Below, piece by piece: positions 32,071-41,775 of a stretch of 64,000 nucleotides of DNA. The notes beneath the pieces were generated by a model. That model did no database searches. It was not told where the DNA came from and saw only the letters and a list, made by a program, of their open reading frames with translations. Numbering within the stretch: the stretch's first letter is position 1; each line of letters starts with the position of its first letter. This DNA comes from Armatimonadota bacterium (GTDB taxonomy: Bacteria; Armatimonadota; Zipacnadia; JAUWAU01). The translations under genes and the position numbers were made by a program. The DNA is taken from the NCBI GenBank assembly GCA_030601885.1, contig JAUWAU010000023.1:1-64000 (forward strand), in the 5' to 3' direction.

Positions 32071-34050
32071 ATGCCTCCCGCCTCTCAAAGCCAAACGGCA
32101 GCTCTGCCGCAGACGCACCCCCTATTCCCCAATCTGCTGTCGCCGATCCGGATCCGCAACACGGTGATCCGTAACCGAGTGCTCGTCACCGGACACCAGC
32201 CGAGGCTGAACGACAGCGGCATGATCGGCGACCGCCTGTACTACTACCATTTGGAGCGCGCCAAGGGCGGCATCGGCCTGATGATCATGGAGGAGACGGG
32301 CGTCGCCCTCCGGCCCGGCACGAGCCTCGAGGGAAAGCTGTTCCTGGTCAACATCAGCGACGAGATCATCCCTCAGTACCGGCGCGTGGCTGATGGCGTG
32401 CATCGGTACGGAGCCAAGATCCTCGCCCAACTCATCTATTGGCCCCACCACACGGGCTTGTGCTGCTCCGACGGAATCCGGCTGGCGGCGCACAATCTGC
32501 GCGCCGCAACGATCGACGACATCAAGCGGTTGGTGCGGCAGTACGCGGAGGCGGCGCGGCGCGCGCAGGCTGGCGGGCTCGACGGAGTGGAAGTGACCAC
32601 TTGGGGCGGGTTGCTGGCGCAGTTCGTTTCGCCGGACATCAACCGCCGCACCGACGCCTACGGCGGGAGCTTCGCGAACCGGATTCGCATCGTGGTGGAG
32701 GTGCTCGAGGCCGTGCGCGAGGCTGCGGGAGATGAGCTTGTGGTGGGCGTGCGTGTGGACGGCGAGTCCTACACAGAGGGAGGCACGACGCCCGATCTGG
32801 CAGCCCGCGTCGTTGCCACTCTCGAGGAGAGATGCCTCATCGACTATGCCAACGTCGTGGCCGGCGGCGGGCCGGGCCTCTGTGCCGGGCTGAACGAGAT
32901 GTCCATGTTTGTGCCCCTGGGCGCGCACATTGGCATTGCCGCGCGAGTGAAGCGCGAATGCGATGTGCCGGTCTTGCACGCCGGACGGATCACCGACCCA
33001 AACCTGGCCGAGACCTTCCTGGAGAAGGGCTATGTGGATATGATCGGCATGACTCGGGCTCACATCGCCGATCCACACCTGGTTAACAAGGCGGCTGAGG
33101 GGCGGCTCGACGAGATCACGACGTGCGTGGGATGCAACGAGGGCTGCATCGGCCGACACGCCCGCAACCTTGCGATAACGTGCGTGCAGAATCCCGTCAC
33201 CGGTCGTGAGGAAGAATGGGCTCGGATTGTGCCGGCGCAGGTCGCCAAGCGTGTCGTGGTCGTTGGGGGCGGGATGGCCGGCCTCAAGGTGGCCTCCGTC
33301 GCGGCGCAGCGCGGGCACGACGTCACCCTCGTGGAGCTGCAGCCCGAGGTGGGTGGACAGGTGCGCATCGCCAGCAAGGTCCCTGCTCGCGCCGAGCTCG
33401 GCGATATGGTGCGCAATGTCGTCCGGGCGTGCGAGCGCGCCGGTGTGCAGATTCTCACCGGAACCCGCGCGACGGCGGACACGGTCCTCGGGCCCCATCC
33501 CGACGCCGTTGTCGTCGCGACCGGCTCCGGCCCGGCTGCACCGGGCTTCTCAGGGGCTCAACTGCCGCACGTGTATGACTGCTTTCAGTTTCTGGACGAT
33601 GATGTCTCGGTCAAGCCCGGTGGGCGCGTCATCGTGTACGACCTCATCGGCGACGAAGTAGCCGCCTCCATAGCCGACATGCTGGCGCGGCAGGGAGCTT
33701 CTGTCGAGATGCTCACCACGCACCCGTACTTCGGCTGGGAGGTAGTCAACCGCACATGGGGCATCCTCCACTATCGCCTGCTGCAGGTGGGGGTCAAGAT
33801 GGAGCCCGACACGGCTCTGGTTTGCATTCAGGACCATAGCGCAGTCGTGCAACATATGTATTGGCCGGAGACCGAGACACGGCACGACGTCGAGGCAGTC
33901 ATCGCAAGTCTCGGCCGGCGGCCTAACGCAGACCTCGCTGACGCCCTGCAGGGGCGCGTTCCTCAGATACACAAGGTCGGACACGCCGACTCTCTGAGCG
34001 ATCTGCACGGCACTATGCTTGGCGCTGAGACCCTGGGTCGCGCGCTTTAA
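32071..34050 (+). CDS. trimethylamine-dehydrogenase/2,4-dienoyl-CoA-reductase-type flavoprotein (OYE + 4Fe-4S + FAD/NAD domains)
   Basis: 659 aa. The N-terminal Old Yellow Enzyme barrel binds FMN (LLSPIRIRNTVIRNRVL, SPDINRRTDAYGGSFANR, RAHIADPHLVNKA). A 4Fe-4S site follows, CVGCNEGCIGRHARNLAITC, then a Rossmann domain VVVVGGGMAGLKVAS and a second nucleotide domain. The order is that of trimethylamine dehydrogenase and DCR. The strand that normally carries the active-site His pair (x-H-x-A-H-G-Y-L) reads VEVTTWGGLLAQFVSP, so the usual catalytic His are missing and the substrate may differ. It lies 11 nt before EtfB and very probably passes electrons to that ETF. Confidence 0.85.
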   Translation: MPPASQSQTAALPQTHPLFPNLLSPIRIRNTVIRNRVLVTGHQPRLNDSGMIGDRLYYYHLERAKGGIGLMIMEETGVALRPGTSLEGKLFLVNISDEIIPQYRRVADGVHRYGAKILAQLIYWPHHTGLCCSDGIRLAAHNLRAATIDDIKRLVRQYAEAARRAQAGGLDGVEVTTWGGLLAQFVSPDINRRTDAYGGSFANRIRIVVEVLEAVREAAGDELVVGVRVDGESYTEGGTTPDLAARVVATLEERCLIDYANVVAGGGPGLCAGLNEMSMFVPLGAHIGIAARVKRECDVPVLHAGRITDPNLAETFLEKGYVDMIGMTRAHIADPHLVNKAAEGRLDEITTCVGCNEGCIGRHARNLAITCVQNPVTGREEEWARIVPAQVAKRVVVVGGGMAGLKVASVAAQRGHDVTLVELQPEVGGQVRIASKVPARAELGDMVRNVVRACERAGVQILTGTRATADTVLGPHPDAVVVATGSGPAAPGFSGAQLPHVYDCFQFLDDDVSVKPGGRVIVYDLIGDEVAASIADMLARQGASVEMLTTHPYFGWEVVNRTWGILHYRLLQVGVKMEPDTALVCIQDHSAVVQHMYWPETETRHDVEAVIASLGRRPNADLADALQGRVPQIHKVGHADSLSDLHGTMLGAETLGRAL

Positions 34051-34061
34051 GGAGCGAAGCC

Positions 34062-34922
34062 ATGCACTCCCTTCGCCTCGTGGTGTGCGTCAAGCAAGTC
34101 CCGGCGCCGAAGGCCGTGCGTTTGGATCCCCAGACACACGCCCTTGTGCGAGAAGGCGTCCCCACACTCATCAATCCGCCCGACGAGTTCGCCGTGGAGA
34201 CGGCTCTCCGCCTGCGCGAGGCCGTGGGCGGAACTGTGACTGCTCTGAGCATGGGGCCCGCGCAGGCCGAGGAGGCCGTGGCCCATTGCCTGCGCATGGG
34301 CGCTGACGAGGGCGTGCTTCTCACCGATGCCCGCATGGCCGGCTCTGACACCCTCGCCACGTCTCGCCTCCTGGCGGCCGCGATCAGGACGCTCGGCTTC
34401 GACATCGTCCTCTGTGGGAGGCAGGCTGCGGACGCCGAGACCGCTCAGGTGGGCCCGGGGGTGGCCGAGCTTCTGGGTGCCCCAGTGCTGACCCACGTCG
34501 TCTCGGTGCAACCCGGGGACCACGCATTCCGCATCGAGCGCGAGTCCGACGAGGGCATCGAGGTGTACGAATGCGCACCGCCTCTCGTACTCACAGTAAC
34601 CAAGCAGCGCGAGCTGCCTCGCGCGGCGAATCTGCCACTGCCGGCGGAGAAGATCCAGCGTTGGTCGCTGGACGAACTCGGTGTGCCCGCTGAGCAAGTC
34701 GGGCTAACTGGCTCGCCGACGCGAGTGACCGAAGTGTCCCCAGGGCTGACGCAAGATCTGCCGCAGGCCGACTATCCAGCCGACGCGCCTTTGGCCGAGC
34801 GCCTTGAATTCGTCCTCAGCGGCGGCATCCGGCCGAAGCCCGGACGGGTGTTGCTTCGGGACGAGGGCGAAGCGACGGCCCGGTGCGTGGTGGAGTACCT
34901 CGACGGGGAGGGCCTCCTTTGA
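34062..34922 (+). CDS. etfB: electron transfer flavoprotein beta subunit
   Basis: 286 aa. LRLVVCVKQVPAPKAVRLDP at the N-terminus, NPPDEFAVETALRLRE, and the AMP/FAD-binding loop LCGRQAADAETAQVGPGVAE are EtfB signatures. Normal SD (AAGGAG, 7 nt). It forms a heterodimer with the next gene and takes electrons from a dehydrogenase, here probably the preceding OYE-type flavoprotein. The DAETAQ loop holds AMP in ordinary ETFs and a second FAD in bifurcating ones; sequence alone does not decide. Its stop overlaps the next start (TTGA), showing translational coupling. Confidence 0.92.
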   Translation: MHSLRLVVCVKQVPAPKAVRLDPQTHALVREGVPTLINPPDEFAVETALRLREAVGGTVTALSMGPAQAEEAVAHCLRMGADEGVLLTDARMAGSDTLATSRLLAAAIRTLGFDIVLCGRQAADAETAQVGPGVAELLGAPVLTHVVSVQPGDHAFRIERESDEGIEVYECAPPLVLTVTKQRELPRAANLPLPAEKIQRWSLDELGVPAEQVGLTGSPTRVTEVSPGLTQDLPQADYPADAPLAERLEFVLSGGIRPKPGRVLLRDEGEATARCVVEYLDGEGLL

Positions 34923-36187
34923 CTTCAGAGGCGCCGATACACGTGGACGCGGAGCTGTGCACGGCATGCGGCTGGTGTGTGTCCGGCTGTCCGCTCGGCG
35001 CCATCCGACTCGAAGGCGATGTGGCCGCCATTGAGCCCGGACGCTGCAACGGCTGCCTCGGGTGTCTGGCCGTCTGCCCAGAGACGGCTCTCAGCGCTGA
35101 TGTGCCCCCCAGGCCCACGGACGTCGCGTCTTGCGAGGGCGTATGGGCCGTGGTCGAGTTCGACGAGGGACGCCCGCAGGATGTGTCGCTGGAGATACTG
35201 TGTGAGGGTCGGCGACTGGCCGACGTGCAGGGCACGACGCTCAGCGCTGTGGTGATCGGCGCCGAGCCGGAGCCGTCACGGGAGCTTCTCGCCCGCCACG
35301 GCGCAGACCGGATCTTTGAAGCCGCCCACGAGCCTCTGGCGCGCTTCGATTCGGACTTGTGGACTAGCCTGGTCACCGGGCTGATCCGGCAGCACAAGCC
35401 CGAGATCGTCCTCATTGCCGCGACGAACCGTGGGCGGGAGCTGGCGGCGCGAGTGGCCGTGCGGTTGGGCACCGGGCTCACGGCCGACTGCACTGCTCTA
35501 GACATAGACGACGACGGCAATCTGGTGCAGATGCGTCCGACGTTCGGCGGCCGTCTCATGGCCACCATCCTGTGCGAGAACCATCGGCCCCAGATGGCCA
35601 CGGTGCGCCCGGGTATGCTGAAGAAACGCCGTCTGCCTGGGGCGCGCCGACCCGAGGTGATCGCGGTCCCCTTCGAACCCCCTGCGCGCCCGCCACGGGT
35701 TCGGCCCATAGAGTACCGTGAGATCCGTCGTCGGGTTCGCCCCCTCGAGGGCGCTCAAGTCATCGTCTCCGGGGGAATCGGCACAGGCGGAGAGCCGGGT
35801 TTCGCTGTGCTGCGCGAGCTGGCCACAGCCCTTGGAGGAGCGCTGGGCGCATCCCGTGGCGCCGTGGAGCGAGGCTGGATGCCTCACGAGCACCAAGTGG
35901 GCCAGACTGGCCGGAGCGTCGTGCCTCGTCTATATGTGGCCTGCGGAATCTCAGGCCAACTCCAGCACCTGATTGGCATCCAGGGCGTGGAGAGGGTCAT
36001 CGCCATCAACACTGACCCCAGCGCGCCCATCTTCCGCGTCGCGGACGTCGGGATCGTTGGCGATCTCTTTGAGGTGGTGCCGAAGATCGCCGAGTTGCTG
36101 AAGGAAGCAGGCACAGCTTCTGCCGGGAACGATCCTCAAGCCAACCATCCCGAGCGCCGCCACGCATGTCTTGACCGGGCCAGGTAA
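34919..36187 (+). CDS. etfA: electron transfer flavoprotein alpha subunit with N-terminal two-[4Fe-4S] ferredoxin domain
   Basis: 422 aa. TTG start at 34919, 7 nt after GGAGG, sharing TTGA with the etfB stop. Residues about 5-60 are a bacterial-type ferredoxin: DAELCTACGWCVSGCPLGAI and GRCNGCLGCLAVCPETAL, both C-x2-C-x2-C-x3-C-P. The ETF-alpha body follows (VWAVVEFDEGRPQDVSLEIL), with the FAD-binding end GASRGAVERGWMPHEHQVG and QTGRSVVPRLYVACGISG, then AINTDPSAPIFRVADVGIVGD. The fused clusters point to electron exchange with low-potential carriers, as in ETFs that bifurcate or work with other Fe-S enzymes; which applies here is inference. Confidence 0.9.
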   Translation: MTSEAPIHVDAELCTACGWCVSGCPLGAIRLEGDVAAIEPGRCNGCLGCLAVCPETALSADVPPRPTDVASCEGVWAVVEFDEGRPQDVSLEILCEGRRLADVQGTTLSAVVIGAEPEPSRELLARHGADRIFEAAHEPLARFDSDLWTSLVTGLIRQHKPEIVLIAATNRGRELAARVAVRLGTGLTADCTALDIDDDGNLVQMRPTFGGRLMATILCENHRPQMATVRPGMLKKRRLPGARRPEVIAVPFEPPARPPRVRPIEYREIRRRVRPLEGAQVIVSGGIGTGGEPGFAVLRELATALGGALGASRGAVERGWMPHEHQVGQTGRSVVPRLYVACGISGQLQHLIGIQGVERVIAINTDPSAPIFRVADVGIVGDLFEVVPKIAELLKEAGTASAGNDPQANHPERRHACLDRAR

Positions 36188-36299
36188 CTGTGATCTTGCC
36201 CCCCGGACCAACAGGAGTGCCGCGCCTCGCCGAGGGAACCATTGCCCGCCCATCCCGCCGCGAGCGCTGCGGTGCAGCTCTGCCAGGGCGGTGACATCC

Positions 36300-38786
36300 A
36301 TGTCGAAATGCCTTCTGGCGCTCTCGTTCTGCGTCACTGCGGCGGCGGCCGCTGCCGCCCCGCCCGAACTTCCCGAATACACCAAACAGCGCTACGACGA
36401 ACTGCGCCAGGTTGTTTGGGAGACCAACCGCGATGTGTACTGCGCCCTGCTCGCCGTCGCCAGCGACGATCCGGCGACCGTCGCTGAAGGCGAGAAGATG
36501 ATCCTGCATCGCATCGAGATCGAGCGCGCGCATATCGCCTTCATGAAGCTGGACATCGTGCTGGCGTATCGCCTGTTCAAGGACAAGCTCAGCCGTGAAG
36601 CGCAGGGGACGATCGCTCAGTTCATCCGCGAAAGCATCGAGCCAGGCAGCGTTGAGTACGGCCGCCGCTTTGTGCATGCCAACGACAATTGGCCGTTCGC
36701 GGCGTGCTATATGATGATCGTCGGCGGCGAGGCCATCGGGCGCGACGACCTCGCCCAGGAGGGCATCCTGCGGCTGGAGACGTACCTGGACCTGTGCCGC
36801 CAGCTCGGCGTTGGCTCGGAGTACAATAGTCCGACCTACAATCCGTTGAGCCTCGTCTGCGTGGAGGCCATCGGGGCGCTCTCGGAGAGCCTCCGTGCCC
36901 GCGTTGTAGCGCGGGTCATCGCCGAGCGGCTCTGGACGGAGATTGCCCTCCGCTACCACGCACCCTCATCGCAATTCGCCGCCCCGCACTCGCGCGCGTA
37001 CATGCACGACACGCTGGGGGTTGGCTCGTCGTTGCGCTACGTAATGCACCCGCTGTTGCCCAATGGCGTCCTGCTCGATCGGGAGAGCTTCCCCGAGATA
37101 GAGCCCCGGCTTACGGTGGTGTCGGAGAACACCCTCATTCGCCACTTCTTCGACCCTCATCTGGTCGCCATCTGCGAGCGGAAGACGTTCCCCTACGTGG
37201 TCCAGGCGCGCAAGTACCGACCCTTCAAGCTGGTGGAGCCCGACACGTGGCCCGGCGGCTTCTTCGACACCATAACGTACATGACTGAGCGCTACGCCGT
37301 CGGCTCCGCGCAGCGTCCCTACGGCGACGGCAGTGGGAACACGGCCTTCCAGGTGCACTGGACGAAGGTGCCGCAGACAACGAAGCCCGGCGATACACAT
37401 ACGCTGTACCCGCGCTATCGAGTGAACGATGCCCTGCCTGTTCCCACCGAATCCGTCTTCCCCGAAAGCGGCTACATCCACCCACTGCAGCATCGGAACA
37501 CGACGGTCATCCTGTATCGCCCCAAGCTGGCGCTCGATGGCACCATGAAAACCTTGTGCGCCAGCGCCTTGGTTCCCATGCCGACGCAACTGGATGCCGT
37601 GTACGTCGGCTTTCCGCCGAAGAAGGTCACCGGCTGGCCCATGTCGCTGAAGGAGCCTGCTTCGGTGTTCATCCAGGATGGCGATGTATACCTGGCCATC
37701 CATCCCCTCACCATCACGGATCGGGGGCGCCGGGAGGCCATGCGCCTCGAGCACGCGGCAAAGCACCTGATCGTCTCCTACTACAACCTGCAGGCCGATG
37801 CGGAGGCCACGTGGGACGAGGCCACGTTCCTCGAGACCCGCAACGGATTCGTCGTCGAGGTGGGGGATGCCCGGGAGTTCGGCTCTTTCAACGACTTCGC
37901 GAGAACGGTGGGCACTCCGCGCCTCACCGATACGCTCCGCGATGGCGTTCGCACGGTATCGTACTCTCGCATGGGTCGGTCTATGGTGGTGAGTCAGCGC
38001 GTGGCGACTCAAGAGTACCTTGCGCGGACGTATGACGGGGAGGAGTACTCCGGCCCGCTCTTGCGCTCGCCACACACGGTCGCCTCGCTCGACGCCGCGG
38101 TGAAGCTGGCCGATGCGACGCTGACCTCACGTCCCGGCGAGCCCAAGTGGCTGACCGTGGAGCCCACGACCGGCAGCTACGTGGTGCTGTATCCCTTCCG
38201 CTACCCTTTCCCGCTGCATCTCGCCACTCCGAAGGGGGAGCTGCACTGTGACGGATTCCGCATGGGCCGGATCGTCTATCAGCCCGGCGCGGAGACTCGG
38301 CTCGTCATAGACTGCGCGCGCGCGCCCAGACCGCTTCGGTTCACTGAACCCGAGGGCGCCTATACGGTCATCCTCAACGATGTGGATGTCACGGAGCAGG
38401 CCAGATCGGTGGAAGGCGGCTATCTGGAGATTGCCTTGCCGGGAAACGACCGTCCCGATGCCATGCATGCAAGGTTGGAGCTGGATATCCGCCCGGCTTT
38501 TGAGCCGCTGCGGCGGGGAGAGAATGCCAGCCTCTCTGCCACCGTCCGAAACCTCGGCGAACACGCCGCACGCGCGGTGATCGCCACGCCGTACTACCTC
38601 GGCTTTGCGCGGAACTACGGCAGCGGCGATCGCTATGCCCCCCGACTCGACCCTGGTGCTTCCGTTGACTTCCGTTGGGGTATCACCGGCAGCAGCTTGG
38701 GCGCATATTCAGGGGTCAGGATAGTGGCGACGGCCGAGAACGCGCCCCCCACGGTTGCCGAGGTGCAGTCGGTGCCGATCCCGTAG
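36300..38786 (+). CDS. exported alpha-toroid/lyase-like protein with CARDB-like C-terminal domain
   Basis: 828 aa. Signal peptide MSKCLLALSFCVTAAAAAAA at ATG 36300. The N-terminal half is helical (YDELRQVVWETNRDVYCALL, FVHANDNWPFAACYMMIVGG, YNSPTYNPLSLVCVEAIGAL), as in (alpha/alpha)-toroid polysaccharide lyases; the middle (GGFFDTITYMTERYAVGS, HTLYPRYRVND) is beta-rich, and about 735-828 (LRRGENASLSATVRNLGEHA) is a CARDB-type Ig-like module. I do not recognise a named family. Exported polysaccharide lyase or a binding protein is likely. It stands alone after the ETF genes, separated by 112 bp. Confidence 0.65.
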   Translation: MSKCLLALSFCVTAAAAAAAPPELPEYTKQRYDELRQVVWETNRDVYCALLAVASDDPATVAEGEKMILHRIEIERAHIAFMKLDIVLAYRLFKDKLSREAQGTIAQFIRESIEPGSVEYGRRFVHANDNWPFAACYMMIVGGEAIGRDDLAQEGILRLETYLDLCRQLGVGSEYNSPTYNPLSLVCVEAIGALSESLRARVVARVIAERLWTEIALRYHAPSSQFAAPHSRAYMHDTLGVGSSLRYVMHPLLPNGVLLDRESFPEIEPRLTVVSENTLIRHFFDPHLVAICERKTFPYVVQARKYRPFKLVEPDTWPGGFFDTITYMTERYAVGSAQRPYGDGSGNTAFQVHWTKVPQTTKPGDTHTLYPRYRVNDALPVPTESVFPESGYIHPLQHRNTTVILYRPKLALDGTMKTLCASALVPMPTQLDAVYVGFPPKKVTGWPMSLKEPASVFIQDGDVYLAIHPLTITDRGRREAMRLEHAAKHLIVSYYNLQADAEATWDEATFLETRNGFVVEVGDAREFGSFNDFARTVGTPRLTDTLRDGVRTVSYSRMGRSMVVSQRVATQEYLARTYDGEEYSGPLLRSPHTVASLDAAVKLADATLTSRPGEPKWLTVEPTTGSYVVLYPFRYPFPLHLATPKGELHCDGFRMGRIVYQPGAETRLVIDCARAPRPLRFTEPEGAYTVILNDVDVTEQARSVEGGYLEIALPGNDRPDAMHARLELDIRPAFEPLRRGENASLSATVRNLGEHAARAVIATPYYLGFARNYGSGDRYAPRLDPGASVDFRWGITGSSLGAYSGVRIVATAENAPPTVAEVQSVPIP

Positions 38787-38825
38787 GCAAGCTGACGAGG
38801 GACACGGGTGCCGCCTGTCGGCCCC

Positions 38826-41618
38826 TCATATCGCTGCCACTCCGCTGATGGCGAACAGCGCGGCGCCCGGCGCGCTCGAGTCGTCCGGGAGAACCATGTC
38901 GATGGTGCGGATGACCTTGCCCGGATGCGGATTCACCCACTCGGCCGCGTAGATGATGACCCGTTGCCCCGACGCCGTCGTGCCGAGCCACGCCGGCCGG
39001 GCGCCGTACAGGAACCAGCCAATCCGCATGTCCCCGGGCCCCACCGCCGACTGATCCAGCCACTCCATCGCCTCGATGCGGTAGTGGACGGCGAACTCCG
39101 CGCCGGCGCCATCCGCGTAACCAATTCGGTACACGAAAGCCGGCTGCGTGGCACTGGCCTCTATCGATCCCGTCACAGCGTGAAGAAACACGAGGCTTGC
39201 CGCCCGCTTGTCGATGGCTATCCCCTTGACCTCCGACGGTAGCGACCTGTTCCCCCGTTGAGCGTTCTCGATCATCACGCACGACCGGCCGCCGTTGGCG
39301 TTTGGATCTATCAGTTGAAACAACTGGCCACACAGTTCCGTCGGTCTCCGAGGTAACGCGCGGAGGTCGAGCCCCGGGCCCAGGTCGAGCCAGCCGCGGC
39401 CGTCGAACGGCTTCTCGTCCGTGGTGCTCCGGTTCGCGTGGACCCTTATGTCCACCGTGAAGCAATCGGTCGGTCGAGCGCGGCGCGAGGGGAGTTTGGT
39501 GTCCTGCACGATCTCCCGAACCAACTCAAGTCCGTTGACCAGATGCGAGGCCATGTCTAGCGCGGATGCCTCGGGCGTCCGTGCACTCCACAACTCCTCC
39601 GCCGCCACGACGTAATCGAGGAACTTGAAACGCCGCGCCATGTCTTCCAACGTCTGGGAGCCGTAGTTCGCCACCGTTGCACCGATGAAGTCCGCCCCGC
39701 GCTGCCCAGCCCACTTGGTGAAGTCGCATATCGCGAAGCTCGCATCGGTGTAGCCAACGTTCTGGATGATCTGCCTGTAGCCCTTGGACGCCAGGTACCG
39801 GTTGAGATTCGAGGAGTCCGGCTCGTCCTTCTTCCTCCGCCAAACGCCGTAGGACCAGTTCACCAGTGCGACGCGGTCTTTTGGCAATTGGTCAATGATT
39901 TCGTACATCGGGATCTGCGGCCCGCCCGGATACCCAGGCTCCTCGCCCTGGTGCTCCTTGAGGATGATCGTGGTCTGGTACATGTGAATGCGCCGGTGCG
40001 TCTTGCGGATGTGGTCGGAGCACTTGTTCACCCAGTCAGCCATGAGCTGCACCGGGTCGTGATCGCAACAAAGCTCGCAGCAGCCCCACCGCGAGCCGTT
40101 GTACCACTGCAGTGGCTCGTCCACGCCGCCAAAGAAATACTCGTCCGTGTAGATGGAGCAGACCTCGTTGACGGCTTGCCTGAAAACCTCGAAGTTCCTC
40201 GGCTGAAGCGGGCAGGCGTTCACGCGGCTCATGCGACGGAGGATCTCGCCGGGGTAGCGCTTGAACTCGATCCTCCCGTCCTTGAGATAGGCCTCGCCGG
40301 GGCGAGCTTCGACGAGCGATGGATCGCCGAGCTGCATGACCCACGTAGCCGGAGCAATGCCCCAGCCTCCGCTCGTTGCGAGCCCCAGGGATTCGTTGAA
40401 CTCGATCGCGTCCTTCAGTTCCTCGGCGCTGATGGCCTTGCTGTACCCCGTCTTCCACGACTCGAAGTTGACCGCCTAGTACAGCCCCTCGTGCACCACG
40501 CGGTTGTATTTGAGCGCGGCGAGCGCGCGGATGTAGCGCTCGTTGAACGCCCCGTCCTCCCTGTTCGGCGGGACCTTGCGCACCGCGCGGAAAGCGAAAT
40601 GCGGCCAGTCGCGTATCTCGCAGCAGGGAACGGTCCCGTCCTCGGCTATGATCTGCGCAAGAGTCCGGACCCCGTTCCTGAGGCCTGCTTCGTCGAAGCC
40701 GGTAAGCTCGATGCCGCCGGGCGTCACTATTAGCTCGTATCCCCCAGGTGCCTCCCACGGCGCCCCGGTCTCGCGCTTCCCGTCGAAGCTCTTGAAGCGG
40801 ATCGCCGATTCATCGCGCTTGGTGAGGACATGCCCCGGCCTCAGTGTGAGCCGCGTGCGCAAGTTGCCTCCGGAGGCTTTGAGCTCTCGCGGTCGGGGCA
40901 CGATCGCCGCGAGGCCATGGCGCAGCGTCACCTGCTTGACGGGCTTTGGCTCGGAGAGCGACGCCGGATCGTATGGGAGGAGGGGCTGGAGATCGCGGGA
41001 CTCACCGGCGCGCACCGTGCGCCCCCAGATCTGGAGCTCAGCAAATCGCGGCTCGTGATTGCCGCGGACGTTAATGCGTAGATACCTCGCAATGCCGTTC
41101 ACGCCGTGGAACAGCACGGCAAGATAGCGCCCGCGTCTCCTGTCCTCCTCGGTGGGGAAGTCCTTCGGACCGTACGTCTCCACGGGCACAAACACCTCGC
41201 CGTCCTGCTGTCTCAGGTAAAGCGTCCCGCCGGTCAGTCTGTTGCCCTTGCAGCGGACCTCGACTCTGTCAAGGTAGTAGTCGGCCCCCAGGTCAAGCAC
41301 GATGTCTCGGCCAAGGCTGCCGAACTCACGGTCGTCCCACTCAAGAAGCGTGTCCTCGTCTCCGTCGGTGAGAGCGCCTTGCGAGAAAGGCACATCTCTC
41401 TGCGGAGGGCCCTCAGGCCATCCGGGCGTAATGAGACCGGGCATGAGGATGGAGTAAGTGCCGTCAACGCCGGCGTTGTCCGCATCCCGCGGCGCGTTGC
41501 CGGTGAGGCATTTGAGCCCCGGCGTCTGCGACGACGTCGTTGACACTATGGCGGCGAGCGCCAGCGCGACGGAGATCGGCAGTGAGAGTCGTCCAAGCGC
41601 CTGATGCGGGGAGTGCAT
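38826..41618 (-). pseudogene. GH20-like exported glycosidase, interrupted by one in-frame TAG
   Basis: One reading frame covers 931 codons but has a single amber codon at 40476-40478. The upstream part (40476-41618, 380 codons) starts at ATG 41618 after GGAG, with signal peptide (LPISVALALAAIVSTTSS), a discoidin-like domain (DIVLDLGADYYLDRVEVRC) and the GH20 N-domain (GYELIVTPGGIELTGFDEAG, TLAQIIAEDGTVPCCEIRDW). It ends KYNRVVHEGLY then stop. The frame resumes AVNFESWKTGYSKAISAEEL and includes the catalytic-type FFGGVDEPLQWYNG and a C-terminal beta region. Coding quality is unbroken on both sides. It may be a recent nonsense mutation or a sequencing error. TAG ends several other genes here, so routine recoding is unlikely. 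Confidence 0.75.
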
Positions 41619-41775
41619 GACAACTCCGCCCTCGAAGCATCGACCGGATTCAGATCTCCCAGGTGCTCTCTCTGGCCCCGAACTGTTGCGAGAAGGGGCG
41701 TGCGAGCCCTGTCGCAGTGCCCCGGCTCGATCTGGAGGAGCAAGGCGGTCAGTGCCTGGCTGTTTGCCGTCGGCA

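Noticed and set aside
40476..40478. Pyrrolysine-type recoding of the amber codon
   Set aside because: Several genes in this window end in TAG (for example the symporter and the MR-like enzyme), and no Pyl machinery is visible here. A mutation or sequencing error is simpler.
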